Positions 1 to 6,370 of a stretch of DNA of 7,851 nucleotides are shown here, in pieces; within the stretch, counting starts at the first letter, position 1; each line of letters starts with the position of its first letter. Location: NCBI GenBank assembly GCA_039198685.1, contig JBCCTK010000126.1, positions 1-7,851 on the forward strand. The letters run 5' to 3'. The position numbers and the translations under genes were made by a program. Source of the DNA: UBA5336 sp039198685. GTDB lineage: Bacteria; Pseudomonadota; Alphaproteobacteria; Caulobacterales; Hyphomonadaceae. The notes under the pieces were generated by a model. It was not told where the DNA came from. It saw nothing but the letters and a program-made list of their open reading frames with translations, and did not search any database.

Positions 1-443
1 ACCACCACAGCGCCACGGTTGCCGAACAGGATACGCCCCGGACCGATCCAATCCGCGCCGTAATTCACAAAGGCACCCATGGTGCGCTCCGCGCCCACCA
101 GATCCGCGATCACGCGTTCATTAAGGCCATTCTGAGCCGACAGAACAAAGCCGTCCGGTGCCAGATATGGCAAAAGCTGCGCCATGGCCTGCGGCGTGGC
201 TTGGGCTTTGACGGCGAGGACAATCCGGCCATAAGTGCCGCGCAGGTTTTCCGGTGTCGCGCAAGGCACGACCTGGCGAAAGTCTTCCACCGGCCCCTCG
301 ATCACAAGGCCGGTCGTGCTGCAAGCCTCCGCGTGTGCGGCAACGATATCGACCATTTGCACCGGAACGCCCGCCCGCGCCCAATAAGCCCCCAGGATCC
401 CGCCTATGGCACCGGCGCCCCATATCAGGATTGGTTCAGCCAT
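1..443 (-). CDS. Ketopantoate reductase family protein (2-dehydropantoate 2-reductase-like), C-terminus beyond the window
   Basis: The gene reads leftward off the window edge, so only about 147 N-terminal residues are visible. They begin with a Rossmann nucleotide-binding motif, GAGAIGG at residues 9-15. A VKAQAT segment follows with K79 where the family has its catalytic lysine, and then QNGL with N105 where the family has a conserved asparagine that contacts substrate. This is the N-terminal NAD(P)-binding domain of the ketopantoate reductase (PanE/ApbA) fold; the helical C-terminal domain is not visible. The family reduces 2-keto acids with NADPH, and PanE itself makes pantoate for coenzyme A. 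Many paralogues lie in catabolic clusters and have other substrates. Here the ATG overlaps the end of the upstream creatininase-family gene by 8 nt, so the two are probably translationally coupled. That context argues for a catabolic 2-keto or 2-hydroxy acid dehydrogenase rather than the housekeeping PanE. The family is confident; the substrate is unknown. Confidence 0.88.
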   Translation of the reverse strand, partial: MAEPILIWGAGAIGGILGAYWARAGVPVQMVDIVAAHAEACSTTGLVIEGPVEDFRQVVPCATPENLRGTYGRIVLAVKAQATPQAMAQLLPYLAPDGFVLSAQNGLNERVIADLVGAERTMGAFVNYGADWIGPGRILFGNRGAVV

Positions 444-1152
444 CTTGCACGGCGGGCCATGGCCCCTCTAGCGCTGCGCGCGTTTCAAGAACGCCGACCT
501 CCCAAATGGCTTGCATGTCTGCATCACTGCGCTGCCAGGGGCCGCCAAATGACCCGTCACCCAGCAAGGTGCGCACATGATCTGGGGCCGATGCGCGCAG
601 TGTCGTCATGTCTGCGGCCGGCTTTTCGCCATCAGGAGCGGGCGCATGGGCGAGGCGCGTCCAAGGGAAATTTTCCATCCAATTGGCGTGGGAACCACTC
701 GGATCAATAGACTGTATTTTTGCCCAGGTTTCAGGCGCGTTCCACCAGTTGTGAAACTTAATCGACATTTCGGGGTAGTCTGCCATCAGCTCTTGGGCCA
801 AGGCACCCACCGGGCTGTTGCCGCCATGTCCATTCACGATCAAAACCTGCCGAAACCCCGAACGTCGGACTGAGGCCAAAACATCCCGCATCACCGCTAG
901 CAAAGTTTCGACCCGCAGACTGATGGTGCCGGGATAGGCGGTGAAATAGGGGGCGAGCCCAAAGGGCATCACAGGGAACACCGGAATGCCTAAAGGGTCC
1001 GCCGCCTCTTCTGAGACCTTCTCGGCAAGGATCATATCCACACAGAGTGAAAGCTGAGCATGCTGCTCGGTGGAGCCGATGGGCAGGATGCATCGGGGAT
1101 CACGTGCGGCTGACGCCGCCACATCCTGCCAGTTCATGTTGGCCACTTTCAT
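436..1152 (-). CDS. Creatininase family protein (metal-dependent amidohydrolase)
   Basis: The product is 238 residues, close to the usual 240-260 for this family. GSTEQH at residues 26-31 supplies E29 and H31, D39 follows eight residues after the histidine, and NGHGGN at 107-112 supplies H109. SHANWMEN at 154-161, with H155 and E160, lies where the family has its later acidic ligand. These match the metal-binding layout of creatininase (Glu, His, Asp, His, Glu). Family members hydrolyse cyclic or linear amides such as creatinine and formamides, or process peptides (MftE). True creatininase is unlikely, because the segment after EQH differs from it and is one residue shorter. The protein is probably cytoplasmic, as no signal peptide is seen. 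The start MKVANMNW is chosen because AAGGA lies 9 nt upstream of it (1162-1166); an in-frame extension to 1218 would overlap the regulator gene. The gene begins 16 nt after the regulator stop and overlaps the next gene by 8 nt. Confidence 0.9.
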   Translation of the reverse strand: MKVANMNWQDVAASAARDPRCILPIGSTEQHAQLSLCVDMILAEKVSEEAADPLGIPVFPVMPFGLAPYFTAYPGTISLRVETLLAVMRDVLASVRRSGFRQVLIVNGHGGNSPVGALAQELMADYPEMSIKFHNWWNAPETWAKIQSIDPSGSHANWMENFPWTRLAHAPAPDGEKPAADMTTLRASAPDHVRTLLGDGSFGGPWQRSDADMQAIWEVGVLETRAALEGPWPAVQDG

Positions 1153-1168
1153 TGCGGCTTTTCCTTCT

Positions 1169-1714
1169 TTACGAAATCGGTTCTGGTGGCAGATCGTCGG
1201 CCCATTCCCGTGCGCCAAGCACGACCTTGGACATCAGCTCCAACAGCATCTGACGCTCGCCGTCTGACAGGACCTTTAGCATTTGGTTCTCTTGCGCCTC
1301 AAAGGCGGGCAGGGTCTCATGGATCAACTGCCAACCCTTGTCCGAGAGGCGGAGCGCCTGCATGCGCCCGCCGCCAGGGGCCTTGGCCCGCCCTTCGATC
1401 AGGCCCATCAACTCTAAACGTTTGATCGCCCGGCTGAGCGTGTTTTTGGGGAAGCCAGAGGTGCGCGACACGTCCCGCGCACTGCCGCCATCAGCCAGCG
1501 ACAGCGAATAGAGCACCACATATTCAGGGCGGCTCAGCCCATAGGTTTCTCTCACCCAATTGTAGAGCGGCGTGTTGTAGAGCAATGCCAGGTAGTTGAT
1601 ACGAAAAGCAAAAGGGCAGGGATTGTCCCAGAGTTTCGCGTTCAGCATGTCCGGAGCGCTTGCGACATTGTCTTTGCCGAATTCTTGATCAAAGGCCGTT
1701 TGCGGATTTGACAT
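1169..1714 (-). CDS. MarR-family winged helix-turn-helix transcriptional regulator
   Basis: The product is 181 residues. A helical N-terminal segment (about 35-75) precedes a winged helix-turn-helix. The region 78-107 (from SARDVSRTSGF through RAIKRLELMGLIE) has the MarR pattern of two short helices and a recognition helix. The wing at 108-122 contains the glycine-rich APGGGR turn, and SDKGWQL begins the C-terminal dimerisation helices (124-170). MarR proteins bind palindromes as dimers and are usually released by a small ligand related to the pathway they control. The start at 1714 is chosen because AAGGA lies 10 nt upstream (1725-1729) and the MarR-like sequence starts soon after; the longer in-frame extension to 2041 runs into the divergent gene and has no family character. 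The gene heads the leftward operon and is divergent from the importer operon, with palindromes between them. It is probably an autoregulated local regulator of both. The ligand is unknown. Confidence 0.9.
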   Translation of the reverse strand: MSNPQTAFDQEFGKDNVASAPDMLNAKLWDNPCPFAFRINYLALLYNTPLYNWVRETYGLSRPEYVVLYSLSLADGGSARDVSRTSGFPKNTLSRAIKRLELMGLIEGRAKAPGGGRMQALRLSDKGWQLIHETLPAFEAQENQMLKVLSDGERQMLLELMSKVVLGAREWADDLPPEPIS

Positions 1715-1746
1715 ATACGGGCAATCCTTCCGTGTCCTAAGCGCGA

Positions 1747-1760
1747 GTTCCAAATTGAAC
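1747..1760. promoter_or_regulatory. Candidate operator palindrome, copy 1
   Basis: The site GTTCCAAATTGAAC has outer arms GTTC and GAAC and matches copy 2 at 13 of 14 positions. It abuts a TTGACG hexamer (1761-1766) that could be the -35 of the rightward importer promoter. It also lies just downstream of the predicted start of the leftward transcript. A dimeric regulator such as the adjacent MarR protein is the natural candidate to bind it. The repeat is seen directly; the binding is inferred. Confidence 0.6.
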
Positions 1761-1789
1761 TTGACGGACAGAGTATGTCTGCACATGCT
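1761..1789 (+). promoter_or_regulatory. Candidate promoter of the importer operon
   Basis: TTGACG (1761-1766) matches the -35 consensus at five of six positions. A 17-bp spacer leads to CATGCT (1784-1789), a weak -10 with three of six matches. Transcription would start near 1796, giving a leader of about 85 nt before the binding-protein ATG. The -35 directly follows operator copy 1, and copy 2 would lie at the start of the transcript. The good -35 and the position support the call; the weak -10 limits it. Confidence 0.4.
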
Positions 1790-1799
1790 ACAAAAGCAA
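1772..1799 (-). promoter_or_regulatory. Candidate promoter of the leftward regulator operon
   Basis: On the minus strand, TTGCTT (1799 down to 1794) and CATACT (1777 down to 1772) are separated by 16 bp. The -10 matches the consensus at four of six positions. The element overlaps the rightward candidate promoter almost symmetrically about position 1780, so the two could compete for RNA polymerase and be controlled by the same pair of palindromes. Only hexamer similarity and geometry support this call. Confidence 0.35.
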
Positions 1800-1813
1800 G
1801 TTCCAAATGGAAC
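1800..1813. promoter_or_regulatory. Candidate operator palindrome, copy 2
   Basis: The site GTTCCAAATGGAAC is a nearly perfect dyad, with 6-bp arms GTTCCA and TGGAAC around a central AA. Its centre is 53 bp from that of copy 1, about five helical turns, so both would face the same side of the DNA. It abuts a minus-strand TTGCTT hexamer, the mirror image of how copy 1 abuts TTGACG. A degenerate third copy, GCTCCAAATGACAA at 1820-1833, matches 10 of 14 positions and is centred 20 bp further on. Confidence 0.65.
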
Positions 1814-1879
1814 GCTAAAGCTCCAAATGACAACCGGGCCAGGCCGAGATGCCTTGTCCACCAACGGGAAGGAAGACAG

Positions 1880-3466
1880 ATGATATTCCAGAAATTCCTT
1901 GCACCCTTCGCCCTGGCCGTTGGCCTTGGTGCGGCGGGCGCCGTGTCGGCACAAACGCTGACCGTAGGTGTGCGCGGCGGGCCTGAATCGATGGATCCGC
2001 ACTTTTCGGCCTTGGGGCCGCATGCCGAAGCAGCGAAACACATCTTTGACACGCTAGTCTGGTCTGGCACCGATTTGCAGATTGAGCCAGGGTTGGCCGA
2101 AAGCTGGACGCCAATCGACGACGACACTTGGGAATTCAAACTGCGCCAGGGTGTGAAATTTCACGACGGGTCCGATTTTGACGCCGAAGACGTGAAATTC
2201 TCAATTGAGCGGATCCCGGTGGTCACGGGCCCCACAACAACGACGATTTATGTGCGCCGTGTCGCCAGCGTCGACATCATAGATTCCCACACCATCCACA
2301 TTAACACGGACGGTCAGGCTGCAACGCTGCCCAATGACTTCATCCGCTTGTTCATCGTCTCCTCAGAGGCCGCTGCAGATTACTCTACGCCTGAGACGGC
2401 TGCCGAAGGGTTCAACTCGGGGGCGGCAACCATTGGCACCGGACCCTACAAGTACGTCAGCTGGGAACCTAAAGGAGATCTGGTGCTTGAGCGCAACGAC
2501 GACTATTGGCGCGGCATGGGCGCGTGGGAGACTGTGATCCGCAAGGAGATCCCCAACGACAGCTCGCGCCTTGCTGCGCTAAAAGCAGGCCAGGTCGATT
2601 TGATCAACTACGTCTCATCGGTTGATTACCTTGCACTGGAACGCGACTCGGCCATCGATGCGGTCAAAGGTGACAGTGTTTACATCATGAACCTGCAGCT
2701 GGACCAACGCGAGGACACCCCGTTGGTGCGGGCCATCGACGGGTCGGACTTGGATGCAAACCCGTTCCGCGACCTTAAGGTACGCCAGGCCATCGATCAT
2801 GCGATCGACCGTCAGACCATGGTGGACATTGTGCTCGAAGGCTTGGGCAAACCCGCCAACCAGATGATGCCACCTGGCTTCTTTGGCTCCAGCGAAGACA
2901 TTCCGACGCCCGTCTATGATCCCGCCAAGGCTAAGGAATTGCTCGCCGATGCAGGCTATCCTGATGGGTTCGAAGTCGATCTCTACTGCACAGCGGATCG
3001 CCTTCCTGGGGATGGCGCGATCTGTCAGGGGCTTGGCCAAATGCTCACTCAGGTGGGGATCAAGACCAACGTGAACGCAATCTCAAGAACCGTGTATTTC
3101 CCAGCGCAAGCGCGCCTCGAATATTCGATGTTTATGAACGGCTGGGGCACTCTGACGGGCGAGGCCTCCTATACGTTGGGCGGTCTGGCGCATTCGAACA
3201 ATCCGGAAGTGAAGCTCGGCGCCTTCAACCGCATCGAATACAAAAACGATGAGGTTGATGCGCTCTTGCAGGCAGGGGCCACGATGATGGACGTGGATGA
3301 ACGCCGTGCGACCTACGAAGAAGCCATGGAAAAGGTGGTGGCGGACAAGGCCTATATCTCCTTGGTCCAGCTTCAAACGGTCTGGGGCGCCAAGGCAGGC
3401 ATGGTGGAATTCACGCCGCGTTTTGACGAAGACACGCTTGCGTTCTTTATCAAACCGGCGTCCTGA
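1880..3466 (+). CDS. Periplasmic substrate-binding protein of a peptide/nickel-type ABC importer (SBP_bac_5 family)
   Basis: The product is 528 residues, typical of DppA/OppA-like proteins. The N-terminus has a lysine at residue 5, a hydrophobic core and AVSA before Q25, a classic Sec signal peptide predicted to be cut after A24. No lipobox cysteine is present, so it should be soluble in the periplasm. Family landmarks are the LAESW segment near residue 72, GVKFHDG (91-97) followed by DAEDVKFSIER (101-111), and GTGPY (186-190) leading to ERNDDYW (204-210). NGWG at 420-423 lies in the likely ligand-pocket region. The only two cysteines, C370 and C382, could form a disulfide. The start is chosen for the signal peptide and for AAGGAA 5 nt upstream; the frame is open back to 1775, but that would place about 35 unrelated residues before the signal. 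Relatives bind di- and oligopeptides, nickel, glutathione, opines or sugars. The ligand here cannot be read from sequence. Confidence 0.95.
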   Translation: MIFQKFLAPFALAVGLGAAGAVSAQTLTVGVRGGPESMDPHFSALGPHAEAAKHIFDTLVWSGTDLQIEPGLAESWTPIDDDTWEFKLRQGVKFHDGSDFDAEDVKFSIERIPVVTGPTTTTIYVRRVASVDIIDSHTIHINTDGQAATLPNDFIRLFIVSSEAAADYSTPETAAEGFNSGAATIGTGPYKYVSWEPKGDLVLERNDDYWRGMGAWETVIRKEIPNDSSRLAALKAGQVDLINYVSSVDYLALERDSAIDAVKGDSVYIMNLQLDQREDTPLVRAIDGSDLDANPFRDLKVRQAIDHAIDRQTMVDIVLEGLGKPANQMMPPGFFGSSEDIPTPVYDPAKAKELLADAGYPDGFEVDLYCTADRLPGDGAICQGLGQMLTQVGIKTNVNAISRTVYFPAQARLEYSMFMNGWGTLTGEASYTLGGLAHSNNPEVKLGAFNRIEYKNDEVDALLQAGATMMDVDERRATYEEAMEKVVADKAYISLVQLQTVWGAKAGMVEFTPRFDEDTLAFFIKPAS

Positions 3467-3482
3467 CCTGTCATGATACAAT

Positions 3483-3519
3483 AAGGCCGGGCGGTCACGA
3501 ACCCGCCCGGCCTTTGATT
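3483..3519 (+). terminator. GC-rich hairpin between the binding-protein gene and the permease genes
   Basis: AAGGCCGGGCGG (3483-3494) and CCGCCCGGCCTT (3503-3514) form a perfect 12-bp stem around an 8-nt loop, followed by a modest T-rich tail (TTTGATTT). It begins 16 nt after the binding-protein stop, and the next gene starts 23 nt past the stem. It could be a leaky terminator, or a 3' stabilising structure that protects the binding-protein mRNA. Either role would give more binding protein than permease, as is common in ABC importer operons. The imperfect tail favours partial over complete termination. Confidence 0.7.
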
Positions 3520-3537
3520 TGGCCAACGGGATAGCTG

Positions 3538-4512
3538 ATGCTCGGTTTCGTTATTCAACGGTTTTTACAGGCCGTGCTGGTCATGACGGCGATGTCCGTG
3601 ATTGTCTTTTGCGGCGTTTATGCCATCGGCAATCCAATCGACATCGTGATCCCACCCGAGGCCACACAGGAAATCCGAGAGCAGACAATCCAACGCCTCG
3701 GTCTCGACCGGCCACTCTATGAGCAATACTTCATCTTCATGGGCAACTTGTTGCAGGGCGATTTGGGACGGTCTTTCGTCTACAACATCCCTGTTTTGGA
3801 GCTGATCGGGGGGCGGTTGCCAGCAACATTAGAGCTCGTGTTGATCTCGGTCCTGTCGGCTACAGTTTTGGGCGTCGGCCTGGGCATTTACGCCGGGTAT
3901 CGCCCAGACAGTTGGGTCTCCAAGACAATCATGGCCGCGTCAGTCCTCGGCTTCTCAGTGCCGTCGTTCTGGGTCGGACTGATCTTGATCCTGTTTTTTG
4001 CCGTCAACCTTGGCTGGTTCCCTGCAGGCGGGCGTGGCGACACCGTTGAAATTTGGGGCGTTGCCTGGTCCTTCCCAACGCTCGACGGGTTGTCCCACAT
4101 CGTTCTGCCCGCCATCAATCTGGCACTCTTTAAGCTGGCGATGATGATCCGGCTGGCCCGCGCTGGAACGCGTGAGATCATGCTGACGGATACCGTGAAG
4201 TTCGCGCGCGCAGCAGGCCTGTCCGAAGCCACCATTCTGCGGCGGCATCTGCTGAAACTCATTTCCATCCCAATCATTACGGTGTTTGGGTTGGAACTTG
4301 GGTCCACTCTTGCCTTCGCTGTTGTGACGGAGACGATCTTTTCGTGGCCTGGTGTCGGCAAGCTCATCATCGACAGCATTGCCGTGCTCGACCGCCCAGT
4401 TATGGTCGCCTATTTGATCCTCGTTGCCTTCCTGTTTGTGACGATCAATTTTGTGATTGATCTGGTCTTTGCGCTGATCGACCCACGCGTGCGACACGGA
4501 AACGCTGTATGA
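3538..4512 (+). CDS. ABC importer permease, DppB/OppB type
   Basis: The product is 324 residues, the normal length for this permease class. It has an N-terminal membrane segment (about 9-30), a periplasmic region with RLGLDRPL (53-60) and GDLGRSF (74-80) as found in DppB-like proteins, and about five more membrane segments near 98-120, 131-158, 187-207, 243-267 and 287-314. The cytoplasmic coupling loop FARAAGLSEATILRRHLLK (222-240) is the EAA-type motif that contacts the ATPases, and its conserved glycine is G227. The protein forms half of the inner-membrane channel with the next gene product. The start at 3538 has only a weak GGGA ribosome site, 6 nt upstream, but gives the expected N-terminus. 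The stop overlaps the next start as ATGA, which suggests coupled translation and equal amounts of the two permeases. Confidence 0.95.
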   Translation: MLGFVIQRFLQAVLVMTAMSVIVFCGVYAIGNPIDIVIPPEATQEIREQTIQRLGLDRPLYEQYFIFMGNLLQGDLGRSFVYNIPVLELIGGRLPATLELVLISVLSATVLGVGLGIYAGYRPDSWVSKTIMAASVLGFSVPSFWVGLILILFFAVNLGWFPAGGRGDTVEIWGVAWSFPTLDGLSHIVLPAINLALFKLAMMIRLARAGTREIMLTDTVKFARAAGLSEATILRRHLLKLISIPIITVFGLELGSTLAFAVVTETIFSWPGVGKLIIDSIAVLDRPVMVAYLILVAFLFVTINFVIDLVFALIDPRVRHGNAV

Positions 4513-5390
4513 GCGAACCCAGCACGCCCCTTCGCCTGTTTTGGACGGAGTTTCGCGAAAACAAGGTGGCGGTTTTCGCGTTGGCGGTCGTGGTCGTCAT
4601 GATCTTGCTAGCGCTCTTTGCCAACGTGATCTCGCCCCAGGATCCTTATGACTTGGCCAACCTGTCCTTGCTCGACAGCCGGCGCCCGCCGGGGTTTGTC
4701 GGGTCCGGAGGATACACGCATCTATTGGGCACGGATCCTCAGGGGCGCGACCTCTTGTCGGCGATATTCTACGGGTTGCGCATTTCCATCCAAATCGGGC
4801 TCGCCGCCGGGTTCGTGTCGCTCACAATCGGTACCGCCCTTGGGATCACCGCAGCCTACAAAGGCGGGCGCATTGAGGCGCTGATCATGCGGCTCGTTGA
4901 CCTGCAGCTGTCCTTCCCCGCAATCCTGCTTGCGCTGGTCATGGTGGCTTTGCTCGGGCAGGGCAAAGCCCAGCTGATCGGGGCGCTGGTTGCTGCGCAA
5001 TACGCCTATTTCGCGCGCACTGCCTATGGCGCGGCCAAGGCCGAAAGCGGCAAGGATTACATAGAAGCAGCGCTGGCCACGCCGCTGAGCGGCCGATTGG
5101 TGATCTGGCGGCACCTATTACCCAACTGCACGCCGCCGCTAATCGTTGTAGCGACCGTCCAGATCGCCAATTCCATTTCGCTCGAAGCCACGCTGAGCTT
5201 CCTGGGTTTGGGCCTCCCCGTGACGGAACCCTCCCTTGGCATGCTCATTTCCAACGGATTTCCATACATGATGAGCGGGCGCTACTGGATCTCGATTTAC
5301 CCCGGTATCGCGTTGATCATTCTCATCGTCGCCATCAACGTCGTTGGGGACCAGGTTCGTGATCAGTTCAATCCGAGGCTGCGCAAATGA
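4509..5390 (+). CDS. ABC importer permease, DppC/OppC type
   Basis: The product is 293 residues, normal for DppC-like permeases. It starts with a short cytoplasmic helix containing FWTEFRENKVA, as in the OppC N-terminal domain. A first membrane segment follows at about 21-41, then a periplasmic stretch with the family signature GTDPQGRDLLS (74-84), and several more segments between 91 and 282. The EAA coupling loop is at 186-206 and ends in RHLLPN. The position usually held by glycine in this loop is P192 (EAALATPLS); EAA and RH-LPN are kept, so the loop should still work. This looks like a subfamily variant rather than damage. FLGLGLP (231-237) and the C-terminal DQFNPRLR are also typical. 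The protein pairs with the preceding permease. Its gene shares 4 bp (ATGA) with the genes on either side. Confidence 0.95.
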   Translation: MSEPSTPLRLFWTEFRENKVAVFALAVVVVMILLALFANVISPQDPYDLANLSLLDSRRPPGFVGSGGYTHLLGTDPQGRDLLSAIFYGLRISIQIGLAAGFVSLTIGTALGITAAYKGGRIEALIMRLVDLQLSFPAILLALVMVALLGQGKAQLIGALVAAQYAYFARTAYGAAKAESGKDYIEAALATPLSGRLVIWRHLLPNCTPPLIVVATVQIANSISLEATLSFLGLGLPVTEPSLGMLISNGFPYMMSGRYWISIYPGIALIILIVAINVVGDQVRDQFNPRLRK

Positions 5391-6370
5391 CTGACACCGT
5401 CTTAAGCGTCAAAGATCTGAGCACCCATTTCTTCACCCGCGCAGGCGTGGTCAAAGCGGTAAATGGTGTCTCATTCGACCTGGCCCGCGGCGAGATTATG
5501 GGCCTGGTCGGTGAAAGCGGGTCAGGCAAAACCGTCACCGGTTTCTCACTACTGGGGCTGGTTGATGCGCCGGGCCGAATTGTCGAAGGCTCCATCACAC
5601 TAAATGGCACAGAACTGACCACACTGAGCGAAGCAGAGCTGCGTGCGCGACGGGGTCGCGAGATCTCAATGATCTTTCAAGACCCAATTGCCACCCTGAA
5701 CCCGATGCTCACCATCGGCCAACAAATGAAACTGGCCATTGACGCCCATGAACGGGTCAGCTCCCGCGCAGCCCAAGACCGCGCGGTAGAGCTGCTCACA
5801 CAAGTGGGCATTCCTTCCGCTGCCGCCCGGCTGCGCGCCTATCCGCATGAGTTCTCTGGCGGAATGCGACAACGTGCAGCCATCGCGATCGCACTTTTGC
5901 ATCGCCCATTGGTCATTGTCGCAGATGAGCCGACAACAGCCTTAGATGTCTCCATTCAGGCACAAATTCTGGCCCAGATGCGGGATCTCGCGCGCGAGAC
6001 CGGCACCGCGATGATCTGGATCAGCCATGACCTTGCTGTGGTCTCCAGTTTGGCCAGCAAGCTGGCGGTGATGTATGCGGGCCGGATTGTTGAAGAAGGG
6101 CCAACCGCGAAATTGCTGCGCGCCCCGCGCCATCCCTATACGGCTGGTCTGATCGCCTCGCTTCCTGCCATGGCCAAACCGGGCGCGCCTCTGACGCAGA
6201 TACCAGGCAGCATGCCTTCATTGCTGTCCCTTCCGAAAGGCTGCCCCTTTGCCCCGCGCTGCGGTCGCGCATCGCAGCAATGTGCTGCTGATCCACAAAT
6301 GATCCAAGACGATGATCGCAAGCTCCGCTGCTTTCACCCGGTTGGCGTCCACGAAACGGTTGAAACATGA
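5387..6370 (+). CDS. ABC importer ATPase, DppD/OppD type
   Basis: The product is 327 residues, matching the DppD class. Walker A is GESGSGKT (42-49) with K48, the Q-loop glutamine is Q98 in FQDP, the ABC signature is FSGGMRQR (156-163), Walker B with the catalytic glutamate is VADEP (D180, E181), and the switch histidine is H214 in ISHD. All ATP-hydrolysis residues are intact. After about residue 240 comes the C-terminal extension typical of oligopeptide importers, with HPYTAGL and then four cysteines at 286, 292, 299 and 315 (GCPFAPRC and beyond). These match the positions reported to hold a 4Fe-4S cluster in some mycobacterial Opp/Dpp ATPases. The protein should form a heterodimer with the next gene product beneath the two permeases. 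ATGA overlaps at both ends imply coupled translation. Confidence 0.96.
   Translation: MTDTVLSVKDLSTHFFTRAGVVKAVNGVSFDLARGEIMGLVGESGSGKTVTGFSLLGLVDAPGRIVEGSITLNGTELTTLSEAELRARRGREISMIFQDPIATLNPMLTIGQQMKLAIDAHERVSSRAAQDRAVELLTQVGIPSAAARLRAYPHEFSGGMRQRAAIAIALLHRPLVIVADEPTTALDVSIQAQILAQMRDLARETGTAMIWISHDLAVVSSLASKLAVMYAGRIVEEGPTAKLLRAPRHPYTAGLIASLPAMAKPGAPLTQIPGSMPSLLSLPKGCPFAPRCGRASQQCAADPQMIQDDDRKLRCFHPVGVHETVET

Noticed and set aside
1775..1879. In-frame upstream extension of the binding-protein gene starting at 1775
   Set aside because: It would put about 35 unrelated residues before a clear Sec signal peptide and overlap the proposed promoter and operator. The ATG at 1880 has AAGGAA 5 nt upstream.
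1715..2041. In-frame upstream extension of the MarR gene to 2041
   Set aside because: It runs through the divergent control region and into the binding-protein gene, and the added residues have no MarR character. The ATG at 1714 has a good ribosome site.
1642..2139. Long minus-strand ORF across the divergent region and the start of the binding-protein gene
   Set aside because: It is antisense to a gene with a clear signal peptide and family motifs, and its translation shows no domain.
3888..4497. Two long minus-strand ORFs opposite the first permease gene
   Set aside because: They are antisense open frames from biased codon use in a well-supported permease gene and show no family features.
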